The notes under the pieces are model-generated. The model did no database searches. It was not told where the DNA came from and saw only the letters and a program-made list of their open reading frames with translations. This document shows positions 27,270-37,286 of a stretch of DNA of 64,000 nt, piece by piece. Origin of the DNA: Bugula neritina (taxonomy: Eukaryota; Bryozoa; Gymnolaemata; Cheilostomatida; Bugulidae); NCBI GenBank assembly GCA_964035545.1, contig OZ037768.1, positions 19,013,700 to 19,077,699 on the forward strand, written 5' to 3'. The stretch's first letter is position 1. The number at the start of each line of letters is the position of its first letter. The position numbers were made by a program, and so were the translations under genes.

Positions 27270-30200
27270 CCATCCCCTCCGGAGATAGAATTCCGTCCCG
27301 GAATTGGACCCTTCTTAAGTCTTTTAATTGGGTTGGCAGCTTCTACTAATGCAGGAAATTCTTCATGGTAGTTACTGAACCAGTCAGCGTGTAGAATGGT
27401 TTGGGTCTCTGACTTCTTTGGCACAACTCTGTTAGACTTCGGCCAGGAGTGTACTCGATCTAGGTGGTAGTCTCCAAACCGAACAGGTTTGCGTCTTTGG
27501 CGGTTTGATCTAAAGCCAGGATCAGCTGAGTGGATTTCTTCACCATATGTTTCTAACTCCTCTATAGCTGCAGACTCGCCTTCTTGGGGATGGTCATCGT
27601 CTTTCCGGTTTACATCAACACTTTCCTCCTTGGTCAATTCCTTCATACTGGAGGTAGATGGTAATCCGTCGGTTTCTGGTTCTACATCAGTTCTATTATG
27701 TACGTCAACATCGGGTTCTGCATCTGGTAAGGCTCCGGGAGGTCTCACTACGGCTGGGTCTTCTGATAATTGGGGTGTGACAGGCAGGATCTCTACATCG
27801 TCTTCTTCCTCTGTAATGAAGCCATTGGTGACCGAGTCTTGAGATGGTATAGTGGGCAGTGGTGTTTCTGCGACAGTAGGTGGCCTTGTATCCGCTGGAA
27901 CAGGTGGGGTGGCTGCTAGTGCTCTATCCTTTTGTCTGGAGTCAGTTGATTCTACATATGCTTTGATACGCCCTTCATGTTGAACACTGTATTTGCCATC
28001 CTTTACCATACGATAAGTCTGGAACGGCAACACTTTAGTGATGGTGTAGGGCCCCACATATTTAGGACGGAGCTTAGCACCTCGTCCCTGTCCTTGGTAG
28101 TATGATTTTAACCAGACTTTATCGCCTTCCTTGTATGGACTGTCTTCCTCTTCAGGTTGAGGCATCTCCATCTGTTGTTGTCTCAACCGCTCATGGACTT
28201 GTTGTAGCCTCTCTTTGAGTTTATCCACAAACTCTTCCACTGGTAACTCCTGTGGGTCTTCTTGCTGGAACAAAAGATCTGCAGGCAATTTCACCTCCCT
28301 GCCTAGCATCAGAAAATTTGGGGTCTCGCCGGTGATTCGGTGTGGTGTAGCTCGAATTGTCCGCAGGATTTGTGGAACTAGCAAATCCCACTCCTTGTGA
28401 AGAGATTCGGCTAGAAGGGCACGCAGGGAATTTCCTAGGGTTCTGTTTAGCCGCTCGACCACGGAATTTCCTTGTGGGTGATACGGTGATGATCGTGTCT
28501 TATCACAGCCCCACAACAAACAGCACTCCTGAAAGATTTGGGATGTAAATTGCTTTCCTTGATCAGAGTGGATGCATTCTGGGACTCCAAAGTAGCTGAA
28601 GACCCGCTCATCAAGCACCCGGGCGACAGTTGTGGCTGTCCCATCTTTTATTGGGATAGCGTCATACCACCGGGTGAAATGGTCTGCTAGTACCAGTATC
28701 TGTGTGTTTCCTTGGTTTGTTTCAGGAAATGGTCCACAGAGGTCAATTGCAAGGATCTGCCAGGGGCGTCCGGCATGAAGATGATTCTGGGGGTTGGAGG
28801 ATCGATGAGGGACAGGCTTAGCTTGCTGACACTGTTGACAACCCTGAACTTGTCGTCTAATTTCGGCTGACATTCCAGGCCAATACCACTTTTCTTGTAC
28901 ACCAAGTAACGTTTTGTTGACTCCTAAATGTGCCTGTTTATGGATGGATTCTACTACTTCACTTCTCAATGCACGAGGTAAAACAGTCACCATGTGACCC
29001 TCCCGGCGGTGCCTCATTTTTATCATCAGGCGCCCTCCAAGAAGGCTGAGCTCTTCCCACCAGCGAAGTAGTGCTTTAGTCTCTCCGCCCACTCGGTCCA
29101 CGTTAGGCTTCACTCCTTTCTGAAATGCGCGATAAACTGGACCAATGACTGCATCTGTTTCTTGGGCTTGACGAATGGTGTCCATTTCAACATTCATCTG
29201 TGGCACAGCTTTAACTGCAACATGAGTAACCTCCGCAGCAACTTCCACTCTCTGGTCATTCACCGCGTTGGGTACTACACTCATGGGAACGTGGGTCATT
29301 GGGGGCTTCAACCATTCTGACCACTCTTGTGGCTCAGTCTTCTTTGGATGGAAAATATGGAATTGTGCAGCCTGTACAGTCGTTATTCCTTGCACTATGT
29401 CCGTCTGGGTAGCAGTGGAGTGGAATCTTGGTTCTTTGTTTGGTAAAGCAGTCTGGGAAAGGTTGATCTTCTTCTCAGGTGATGGAAACATTCGGTCACA
29501 CTGTTTACATTCTTTGCATATCTGCCGGCTCAGTCCATCAGCATTGTTATGTTTTCGCCCTTTCCTATGCTGTATCCTGAAGTTGTATTCAGATAGCGTT
29601 TCCAACCATCTTGCCAATTGTCCTGTCGGGGCAGGGTTTTGAAGCAGCCAAACAAGTGAAGCATGATCAGTCCTTACAAGGAACTGACGGCCATAGAGTT
29701 GAGGCCGAAAATGGCGGACCGCTTTAATTATTGCCAGTAACTCCTGTCTGGTGACACAATAGTTGCTCTCTTCGCTGGAATACATCTTAGAGTAGTAGCT
29801 TACCACCCTCTCCTCGCCACCATGGATTTGGGACAGGACAGCCCCGGTACCGACTTGACTAGCATCTGTATCAAGTATGAATTCTCTAGCATAATCAGGG
29901 TATGCAAGAATAGGGGCAGTAACTAGATGAGCCTTGAGTTTGTTGAAAGCCAATTCGCACTCCTTATCCCATTGAAATCTGGAATCTTTTGAACATAACT
30001 GGCTGAGGGAACGAGATACCTCGGAATACCTAGGGATAAACCGTCGATAGTACCCACATGTACCCAGGAATGCCCTGACATCTGTCTTATGCTGGGGTCG
30101 AGGCCACTCCTGTACTCTCTGTACCTTTGAATCATCTGTTGAAATACCATTCTGACTGACAACGTGGCCTAGATACTGGACTTGTTCGGCAAATAAGGTG

Positions 30201-31648
30201 CACTTCTGAGGCTTTAATTTAAGTCCAGCAGCTGTTAGACGCTGGAAAACTTCAGCAAGCCTTTCAAGATGGCTATTCATATCTTTGGAAAAGACTATGA
30301 TGTCGTCTAGATATATTAGGACTGTTTGCCAATGTAACCCTCTCAGGACAGTCTCCATCAATCGTTCAAATGTAGAGGGCGCTGAGGTTAACCCAAAAGG
30401 CAGGACTTGCCACTCCCACAAGCCGGACCTAGTAGAGAATGCCGCTTTTTCCTTTGCTGATTCTTCCAGTTCTACCTGCCAATAGCCACTAGTTAGATCT
30501 AGAGTGCTGAAATATTTGCTGCCTCCCAGCGCATCTAAACTGTCATCTATACGTGGGAGGGGGTAAGCATCCTTGTGTGTACTGTCATTAAGTTTGCGAT
30601 AGTCAACACAGAAGCGCCAGGTACCATCCTTCTTCTGTACTAATACAACTGGTGAACTCCATGCACCATACCCTTCACGGATTAGTCCTTGGGCCTTCAA
30701 TTCTTCCACCTGTCTTTCAATTTCTTCTTCTTGGACAGGGCCATGACGATAAGGTCTCTGTTTGAGGGGTCGAGTCCCCGACACTAGAGGGATTTCATGT
30801 TTTACTAGGTCTGTGCGACCTATGTCGTATTTGTGGGCACTAAAAACTCCCCGGTGTCGCCTCAACATCTGTGTAGCTGCTTGTTTTTCTAATGGGGGCA
30901 GATGCTGGCACCACTTCTTCACTTCTTGTTCAAATGCATCTGGGGTAGCACCTTCGGATTGCGGAGATTCAATGGACTCTACAGTACAGCATCTGGTGAG
31001 CACTTTTCCAGGTGGAATGGTGACTGGCTCCGTTGTATGGTTAAGCATCCTCACATAGATCTTTGGTTGCTGCTGAGGATGGTATAGTGCACTGGCGATT
31101 ACCACCCCATCAGTGTAAGTTTTTGACTCCAAGAAAGCATGTTGACGATTCCATGGCCGAACTATGCGGGCCTCCACAAGACTCTCTGCACGGGGCGGCA
31201 GAACTGTAACATATTTAGCCTGTACGTTGGCGTGGAAAGGCTGCCGTCGTTCATCACAACAGCTTATGGTTTGTTCTCCCATCCGGAACAAGCAATTCGA
31301 GAAATCTATGTAACAGTGAAATTGTTCGAAGAAATTGAGACCCAGTAGTATTTGGTTGTCTAGATTGGCTACTAGGAACTGATGAGTGCAGATAGTAGAA
31401 CCCAGTTTAAAGGTGAGGCATGTGGTACCTTCCAGTTTGACACTTTTTCCATCTGCGAGTGTGCAGTGCCCTGTTGTAGGAATGAGAGGCGTATAACAGT
31501 GGTCGGCAATTTGACGTATTACTGATGTAGGTAGGATTGACTGTGTGCACCCACTGTCAAGTAACATAACCTCATCCTGGGTTCCAATCTTGACTGGAAC
31601 ATAGTAGGCGGTTCTCTGCTTCGTTAACCGGACATGTGTTCGACCCAT
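27203..31648 (-). CDS. pol: Gypsy-2 Pol: protease, reverse transcriptase, RNase H, integrase
   Basis: A 1481-codon minus-strand frame. The first Met is at 31648, but the frame is open upstream into gag and is reached by a -1 slip at GGGAAAC. Protease LLDSGCTQS (about residue 31); reverse transcriptase RFCVDYRKLND (about 349), LPFGLTSAP, IYLDDIIVFS (about 446); RNase H FILDTDASQ (about 591); integrase zinc finger HKQAHLGV...CQQCQQ (about 900-935); DDE core AIDLCGPF, HSDQGKQF, VVERLNR (about 967, 1028, 1063); GPY/F module PKYVGPYTITKV (about 1200); then an acidic Pro-rich tail. The coding frame reads through the polypurine tract and ends about 67 bases inside the 3' LTR. All catalytic residues are intact. 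Confidence 0.97.
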   Translation of the reverse strand: MGRTHVRLTKQRTAYYVPVKIGTQDEVMLLDSGCTQSILPTSVIRQIADHCYTPLIPTTGHCTLADGKSVKLEGTTCLTFKLGSTICTHQFLVANLDNQILLGLNFFEQFHCYIDFSNCLFRMGEQTISCCDERRQPFHANVQAKYVTVLPPRAESLVEARIVRPWNRQHAFLESKTYTDGVVIASALYHPQQQPKIYVRMLNHTTEPVTIPPGKVLTRCCTVESIESPQSEGATPDAFEQEVKKWCQHLPPLEKQAATQMLRRHRGVFSAHKYDIGRTDLVKHEIPLVSGTRPLKQRPYRHGPVQEEEIERQVEELKAQGLIREGYGAWSSPVVLVQKKDGTWRFCVDYRKLNDSTHKDAYPLPRIDDSLDALGGSKYFSTLDLTSGYWQVELEESAKEKAAFSTRSGLWEWQVLPFGLTSAPSTFERLMETVLRGLHWQTVLIYLDDIIVFSKDMNSHLERLAEVFQRLTAAGLKLKPQKCTLFAEQVQYLGHVVSQNGISTDDSKVQRVQEWPRPQHKTDVRAFLGTCGYYRRFIPRYSEVSRSLSQLCSKDSRFQWDKECELAFNKLKAHLVTAPILAYPDYAREFILDTDASQVGTGAVLSQIHGGEERVVSYYSKMYSSEESNYCVTRQELLAIIKAVRHFRPQLYGRQFLVRTDHASLVWLLQNPAPTGQLARWLETLSEYNFRIQHRKGRKHNNADGLSRQICKECKQCDRMFPSPEKKINLSQTALPNKEPRFHSTATQTDIVQGITTVQAAQFHIFHPKKTEPQEWSEWLKPPMTHVPMSVVPNAVNDQRVEVAAEVTHVAVKAVPQMNVEMDTIRQAQETDAVIGPVYRAFQKGVKPNVDRVGGETKALLRWWEELSLLGGRLMIKMRHRREGHMVTVLPRALRSEVVESIHKQAHLGVNKTLLGVQEKWYWPGMSAEIRRQVQGCQQCQQAKPVPHRSSNPQNHLHAGRPWQILAIDLCGPFPETNQGNTQILVLADHFTRWYDAIPIKDGTATTVARVLDERVFSYFGVPECIHSDQGKQFTSQIFQECCLLWGCDKTRSSPYHPQGNSVVERLNRTLGNSLRALLAESLHKEWDLLVPQILRTIRATPHRITGETPNFLMLGREVKLPADLLFQQEDPQELPVEEFVDKLKERLQQVHERLRQQQMEMPQPEEEDSPYKEGDKVWLKSYYQGQGRGAKLRPKYVGPYTITKVLPFQTYRMVKDGKYSVQHEGRIKAYVESTDSRQKDRALAATPPVPADTRPPTVAETPLPTIPSQDSVTNGFITEEEDDVEILPVTPQLSEDPAVVRPPGALPDAEPDVDVHNRTDVEPETDGLPSTSSMKELTKEESVDVNRKDDDHPQEGESAAIEELETYGEEIHSADPGFRSNRQRRKPVRFGDYHLDRVHSWPKSNRVVPKKSETQTILHADWFSNYHEEFPALVEAANPIKRLKKGPIPGRNSISGGDGVVKNIIRAIEQYTLRQVDGPQ
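27270..27280 (-). other. Gypsy-2 polypurine tract (within pol)
   Basis: GGAGGGGATGG on the minus strand, directly before the 3' LTR start TGTAGT. It also encodes GGDG near the end of Pol. Confidence 0.8.
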
Positions 31649-31677
31649 AGGATTCAGTTCGACAGTGACTGGGTCAT

Positions 31678-32514
31678 TTAGTGTCGAACTAAATCGTTTC
31701 CCTGTCTAGATTGGGGACATCTCCTTGCATAGTGCCCTTTCTCTCCACAAGCATAGCAGGTAACTGGCGTTGGCGCAGTTCTAGGGGGTCGGCTTTGTAC
31801 CGAGGCAGTTGACAAGGTCAATTTCTCCAGCATGGCTCCTTGAGTTTCCACGAGTTTCTGCATCATCTTATTTTGCTGTGCCATGTATTGGTCCAGCCGA
31901 GCTTCTAACTCAACCATACTGTCGTTCTTCACTTGACGCACTGTGGTTGTGTTTGTTTGTAGTTGGGAAAACTGGTGGATGATGTCTATGGTGGCTTCCA
32001 CAGTCTCTGGTGTGCGATGATTTAGTTCCCAGCGTAATGTTTGATACTCATCCGGTAATGCATTTATTAGCTCTTTAATAGTGCGCTTCATTCTACCGTC
32101 CTCACCTAGTTCTGGGATGGCCATCTGAATTATTCTTTTTAGATAGTTGGCAAATTCGTGTATATTTTCTTTAGGGTTCCAGCTGACCTGCTTCAGTAGC
32201 TGACTGGCTCCTTGCTCTGTGAGTTGATACCTGGTTCGGAGTTGACCAGCACGATGTTTATAAGTGCCCTCTGGTAATCCGCGCTTTGCTGCACCAGTTA
32301 CAGCCATATCAAAACGTAGCTCAGTTTCTGCATCCTCCCACTTATTAAGTACTCGGACTTGTTCGAACCTACGTAAGAACTCGTCCACATCAGTAGTGCC
32401 ATCAAATGACGGGGGTGGTAGGCGAGTATGTTGCCGTTGATTAAGTATAGTAGCAGCCTCCTTTGCCATGTCTCGAATTCCTGCAGCGGCTTCACGAAGA
32501 GCTTCTTCTGCCAT
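31678..32514 (-). CDS. gag: Gypsy-2 Gag with CCHC zinc knuckle
   Basis: A 278-codon minus-strand frame starting at the ATG 36 bases after the primer site. The capsid-like region has LPPPSFDGTTDVDEFLRRFE, WEDAETELRFDMAVTGAAKR and FANYLKRIIQMAIPEL, followed by a Gln-rich coiled segment (RLDQYMAQQNKMMQKLVETQ). The C-terminus bears a classic nucleocapsid knuckle CYACGEKGHYARRC (C253, C256, H261, C266). Twelve codons later it stops. The canonical slippery heptamer GGGAAAC lies between the knuckle and the stop, so Gag-Pol would be made by -1 frameshifting. Confidence 0.95.
   Translation of the reverse strand: MAEEALREAAAGIRDMAKEAATILNQRQHTRLPPPSFDGTTDVDEFLRRFEQVRVLNKWEDAETELRFDMAVTGAAKRGLPEGTYKHRAGQLRTRYQLTEQGASQLLKQVSWNPKENIHEFANYLKRIIQMAIPELGEDGRMKRTIKELINALPDEYQTLRWELNHRTPETVEATIDIIHQFSQLQTNTTTVRQVKNDSMVELEARLDQYMAQQNKMMQKLVETQGAMLEKLTLSTASVQSRPPRTAPTPVTCYACGEKGHYARRCPQSRQGNDLVRH
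31696..31702 (-). promoter_or_regulatory. Gypsy-2 -1 frameshift heptamer GGGAAAC
   Basis: Gag codons read CAG GGA AAC GAT, so G-GGA-AAC fits the canonical X-XXY-YYZ rule. The -1 product continues AAA CGA TTT AGT without a stop into pol. It lies 18-24 bases before the gag stop. Confidence 0.75.
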
Positions 32515-32550
32515 CTTTATAGTGGGTTGTCTAGTATTGCTCTAGAAATA

Positions 32551-32567
32551 TCCCACTGCTGCCACCA
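32551..32567 (-). other. Gypsy-2 primer-binding site, tRNA-Leu type
   Basis: TGGTGGCAGCAGTGGGA on the minus strand, one base after the LTR. It differs by one base from the Gypsy-1 site and is complementary to a tRNA-Leu-like 3' end. Confidence 0.75.
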
Positions 32568-32568
32568 G

Positions 32569-33562
32569 TGAAGTAAATTTGTGTCTGACACCAGGTGTCA
32601 CTATTGACGGTAAGTAATCTCACTTAACAATGAGGGTCGGAATAGAATTCCCTTGTGCGGAAAACTAATTAAACTATCTAATACTGTTTGTTGCCAAATT
32701 ATTTGCTAATGTGATTTTAATATTTTCCAGTGACTATTGATTTCTGGTGTTCGGTAACAGTGCTGAAGTGTGATAGGGACACGGCTATGGTTCGCCGATT
32801 TATATCACAGCAACTGTAGTCAGAGACAGTGACAGAAATCTGATTCCTGATGTTCGAATCGCAGAGACTCGACAGGAATTCCGCAACGCAAGAGAGTCAC
32901 TACAGTGGAAAAATGATTTCTGGTGTTCGGTAACAGTGCTGGAGCGTGACAGGGACACGGCTATGGTTCGCCGATTTATATCACAGCAGCTGTAGTCAGA
33001 GACAGTGACAGAAATCAGATTCCTGGGATTTGAATCACCGAGATTCAACAGGAATTGCAGCGCAAGTAATCACCATTGACAAACCTATAGAAACTAACCA
33101 CCACTATTGCCAACTCAATAGCAACCTAATCAAAGAGCAGAGTATTTCGCAAAGAATAAAGTTTATTATATTATTTATAAGAGTCAATTATAAACATTAC
33201 AACAGGCAACAGTCGACTGACTGCTACTAAAAATTACAACTCTATTTATATCCATATTACGGACGTCTTGGAGCACAAAACGGACGTCTTGGGGTGCAAC
33301 CAATTATTTACATACAAAAATTTTATAAAACTCAACAAATTTAATATAAAATTAGCATTACAACTTGTATCAACCAATCACAATATATCAAAATTAGTTG
33401 ACCTAGCTTTGAGTTAGTTAAATTATTGCCAGAATGATTTAACTTGCAGGTCCGATAAAAATCACCTTGACCTAGTTTCTATATTCACAATATTGTTATT
33501 GAGGGCCGTCAACTTGACGCAACGTGTACTGCTCGATGGCTCTAATAATATTTTTTACTACA
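32569..33562 (-). repeat. Gypsy-2 5' LTR
   Basis: 994 bp, indistinguishable by eye from 26276-27269, including the 176-bp internal duplication at 32738-33068. It is followed by the target repeat ttac. Confidence 0.97.
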
Positions 33563-33902
33563 TTACTATTATTATTTTAAAAGAGAAATTGAAGCTCTCC
33601 AACATCAATATATTATCTTAATATCCATAACATATTTGTAGTTCTTAAATATCATTATATTAAAAATCAAAACATCTACATCTAAACTAGTGCATACAAA
33701 ACGAGCTGCGCTATATTATACAAGATTAAGGAAATGGTGAATATCATATCTGAGGTTATTTTGGTTTTGCAATACATATGGGCGGTGCTGCATTTGGTAC
33801 TTGGTAGCTTGTGTTTATAATAATATATTATTTTTTGTTCGAGTCTAGAGTTAACAACGCCTACTTTGAAGATCATAAGTGCTAGAACCATGCACTTCCT
33901 AA

Positions 33903-35077
33903 TAGCTTATTCACACGATCAACGAGTTGGACGAATAGCGGACCAAAATGGCACGACGAATACAAATTTTGTTAGTTTTGAATCACGTGATCGGATAATT
34001 GCGTCAATTGCGCCAAACTAGCGTTCTTTGATTGGTCTGGCAGCAGAAAAGTTTGTTCGTTTTGAATCACGTGATCGACTTTTCACAGTTTCGTTGGAAC
34101 CTGACCCAGCTAGATTTCAGCTGACGAATTTTATCTGATCGCACATCATTGGCTTATTTAAACAAGCAAAAAGCGCGGGCATAATGCACATGGCAAACAT
34201 TGCGGCATTGTAACTAAACTAAATAATCAATATTTTAGTAATATTAATAATAATAATTGCTAATTAATTAAAATGAGCAAATTTGTAGGAAGCATATTAT
34301 TTTGCTAGTCAGCAGCATTTTAAAATTACTTCAAGCAGTTTTCATGACGGAAGTACGTTTTTTTCATAGAAATCATCATAGCTTGACCAGCTGCACTGCA
34401 TCAGTATGATCTTTGTGATCCTGAATACAAAGATGCACGTAGGCAACTGAGTTGATGTGCACAATGAGTAGCAGTGACTTGAAAAAAAAATTAAAATGTA
34501 GTTAAATTGAAACTGATGCAACTGAATCATTTCACCTAAAGTAGACACTACCAACTTCTATTATATTTCATAATTGTTCCAGCTAAAACGTCTTAGCTAA
34601 TGCTATAGTTCTTTCATAGAGAAACTACTATAAAACAGGTCATTTTAATTTCTTATTTAGCAACAATAAAATTATAAGTAGAATAATTAATGAAAGGCTA
34701 TGAAAAAATAAATAATCAGTTTGAGTTTGATATAAAAACGCGAACATGGTGATGGTATTGCAGTTTCACGTGTCATTTTTATTTCCTTCTAACAGTCCAA
34801 CTTTTGTTAAACATAAATCTACTAAAGTTTTAGCTTTTGTTTAGCTAGTAAATTTTAAATTTGTCATCATTTGAATGTTTCATAGTTGATAATAATTATT
34901 TTATTAACGCAAAATTTTTACCTATTTATCGTTAAATTTAACTAGTAACAACTTTACTAGTGAAAGCACTGTTGCTAAGCAACTATACACTACTATTGCG
35001 ACAAAGAGGTGCGATGTTTGTTAGTTGGGCATTCGTCGGACCCAACGAACAAAAAAACGTCGTGTGTGAATAAGCTA
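33903..35077. mobile_element. Non-autonomous DNA transposon, about 1.2 kb
   Basis: Begins TAGCTTATTCACACGATCAA and ends with the inverted TTGT...GTGTGTGAATAAGCTA. The outer 14 bases match exactly and a looser match (GTTGG.C.GACGAAT) lies further in. Repeated GTTTTGAATCACGTGATCG blocks occur inside at about 33975 and 34055. It has no transposase. The target duplication is ambiguous (TA or AT), so the superfamily is not assigned. Confidence 0.7.
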
Positions 35078-35110
35078 TAAAACAAAACTCGCCGAAAGCA
35101 GTGGTGAACT

Positions 35111-35415
35111 TTAACCCTTTGGCTCGAAGCAATGAAGTGGAGAATATTCCATTTCAGCGGCTTGAAGCAGCACCAAGTTAGTGGTCACTAAGTGCATTGA
35201 TTGGGGAAGGAAACTCCAAGCCAATGTCTTAAATTCGTAAATCAAGTCTTATTGTTCACGCTTGTTTGATAAATTGACAAGCTGGTGAAAAGGTCAGATT
35301 CCACAGCAGCTGGAGAAACAACTTATTTTCTACTTTGTTTCTCTATAAGACTCATAGAATAACCAATACAATGATACTATAATTTTATTTTGTTGTCAAA
35401 GGGTAAAAGGGTTAA
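35111..35415. mobile_element. piggyBac-type MITE
   Basis: A 297-bp element flanked by TTAA on both sides (35111-35114, 35412-35415). Terminal CCCTTTGGC and inverted GTCAAAGGGTAAAAGGG match the TTAA + CCC.TTTG style of piggyBac ends. No coding sequence. Confidence 0.72.
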
Positions 35416-37286
35416 AGCGCATGAATATGTCAAGCTGGTTTGCTGTGCAAGCATACAATAAATCAGGCTATAATAAATACTTGGTCCACTTTAAGAACCT
35501 AGATCTCACATCATCCTAGTACTTGAGTATTTTAGCCTAAACAAAGCACTAGTATATACTAACATCAATAGACTTGGCTCTGAAAAACATCATCTTCATA
35601 GTGTATGAGTAAGTGGGTAAGTACAATTGTGGCAGAAACTAGTAGCATATGTTCACAAATGAAAAAATATTAAATCTCAGCTAAAACCTTGCAAGACTAC
35701 AGCGATCTAGGTGGGAAAGAATTGAAGCCCTTTTGTTAATCCACTGCTGAATAACATTTCAATAGCGACATTCAACAATCAATCACAAAATAACCTAGAA
35801 ATTAGCATATTTGATGCACTCCTATACTTAAGCATATTTGGAAAAATGTCAATAGAACTAAAATTGTAGTACAAAAACTGATTAAGGTGCAACATGCTAT
35901 TCATCACTTGTAAATGCAAAAAAAATAAATATTCGAAACTTCAAGTTGGAACTTGCCCATATTGCAAAAGCATACAATTATAAGTTATATCAATTCGATG
36001 ATTTTTACAAGTTGCCACAAAAGCTTGAAGTAAGAGAGAAAAAGGTCACACAAATAGAGAAACAAAAAGGAGTGGATCTTTAGAAGAATTTTATTTACAA
36101 ACTTGCAGTAGCACTGCCTGAAATTTTAGAAAAAACAATACATACATTCACAACGATGATTATTAGGATGCTTATTACGCCATAAATCTAAAGGTTCTAC
36201 TTAAAAGGTGTATTGCAACTTGTGTCTCCCCTAGTTTTATGTACTCGGCATATTTTATATATTTCTCTTTGGCACAATTTTCTGTATGAAGGCCTGTGAT
36301 TACCAAAACTACAAACTAATATATTATATACACCTTAAAAACATGGAGACTAAGAAATTAATTCAACAGAGTTTGTAATGTGGCCTTCGCTATGCAGAGT
36401 AACCAACCAGTGTACACACCAGTTCTACAAACCAGTGTAAAATCTTTATAAAAAGAATAAGAACGGAATGGTTAATAATTACAAACTAAAAAACGCTACA
36501 AACAGCTTGAGTTTCACATAGTAAGACATATGAATGATGTGTGGTAAGCAAATCGACGAGTGACCTAACGAAAAATATGTTCTGCACAAATTGACTTAAG
36601 AAGTTGTCAGGTCATCGGATGTACAAAGGTGAGACAACTGCTGACAGGTGCCCAGAGGAGCTGTTTGCTGCCAATCAGGGTGCCATAGACGAAGAGCTAG
36701 GTGACTGAGCCTCCACAGGAGTTCTACAAAACACATAGCTACATGTGTGCATACTTTACAAGTGAAAAGGGTCTGCTCTAACCAGCTGAGCCAGTTGAAT
36801 TTTAATGAAAACATAACATGGCGTTAGCAGTTGTAGAAATACTAGTTCTAGAAAGTTGCAGCCTTCAAACATGCAAACTACTTACATACATATTGATAGG
36901 ATTATTCTAGACTAGCAACTAAAATTGAATTGTGTATATTTACCAATACATTTGGGTTACATACTATCGGGAACAGGGTGCCAAGTACAAAGCATAGTAA
37001 GCCAATAAGAATTAAAAACTTAAGAGTTAGCTAAATTTGGGGAAAAATTGAAAATTCTTCACTTTACGTAGGATACGGTTACATATAAACAATATCACAT
37101 AGGAGAATGAGAGGTTTTTTAATTTTCTTAGAATGTTAGTATGTGATTTCCAACCCATCTAACAACAGCCTGAAAAATAACTGGAAATAAATGATAATAC
37201 TAGGGTAACCAAAACATGTTCAAGGGGAATGAGGAGTATATAATGAGAGGGGGATGAGGAGTATATAGTGAGAGGGGGATGATGAA
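35416..37286. other. Intergenic and TLK 3' UTR
   Basis: No protein gene recognised. A minus-strand AATAAA at about 36090-36095, roughly 1.2 kb past the TLK stop, is a plausible poly(A) signal. Next to the stop, 37220-37285 holds 2-3 copies of a 'gagagggggatgaggagtata' repeat that would lie in the 3' UTR. Confidence 0.4.

Larger units (their letters stand above)
26276..33562 (-). mobile_element. Gypsy-2: full-length Ty3/gypsy LTR retrotransposon
   Basis: A 7287-bp minus-strand element with two 994-bp LTRs that look identical and have no indels (constant offset 6293). It is flanked by a 4-bp target duplication ttac (26272-26275 and 33563-33566). The order on the minus strand is 5' LTR, tRNA-Leu-type primer site, gag with zinc knuckle, -1 frame pol, purine tract, 3' LTR. 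There is no third ORF. It is clearly a different family from Gypsy-1 (long LTR, CCHC Gag, different pol). Identical LTRs mean a very recent insertion. Confidence 0.97.

Noticed and set aside
36596-36814. Minus-strand frame beyond the TLK stop
   Set aside because: Lies in the probable 3' UTR, no homology, no phase-compatible acceptor needed because TLK already ends at 37287.
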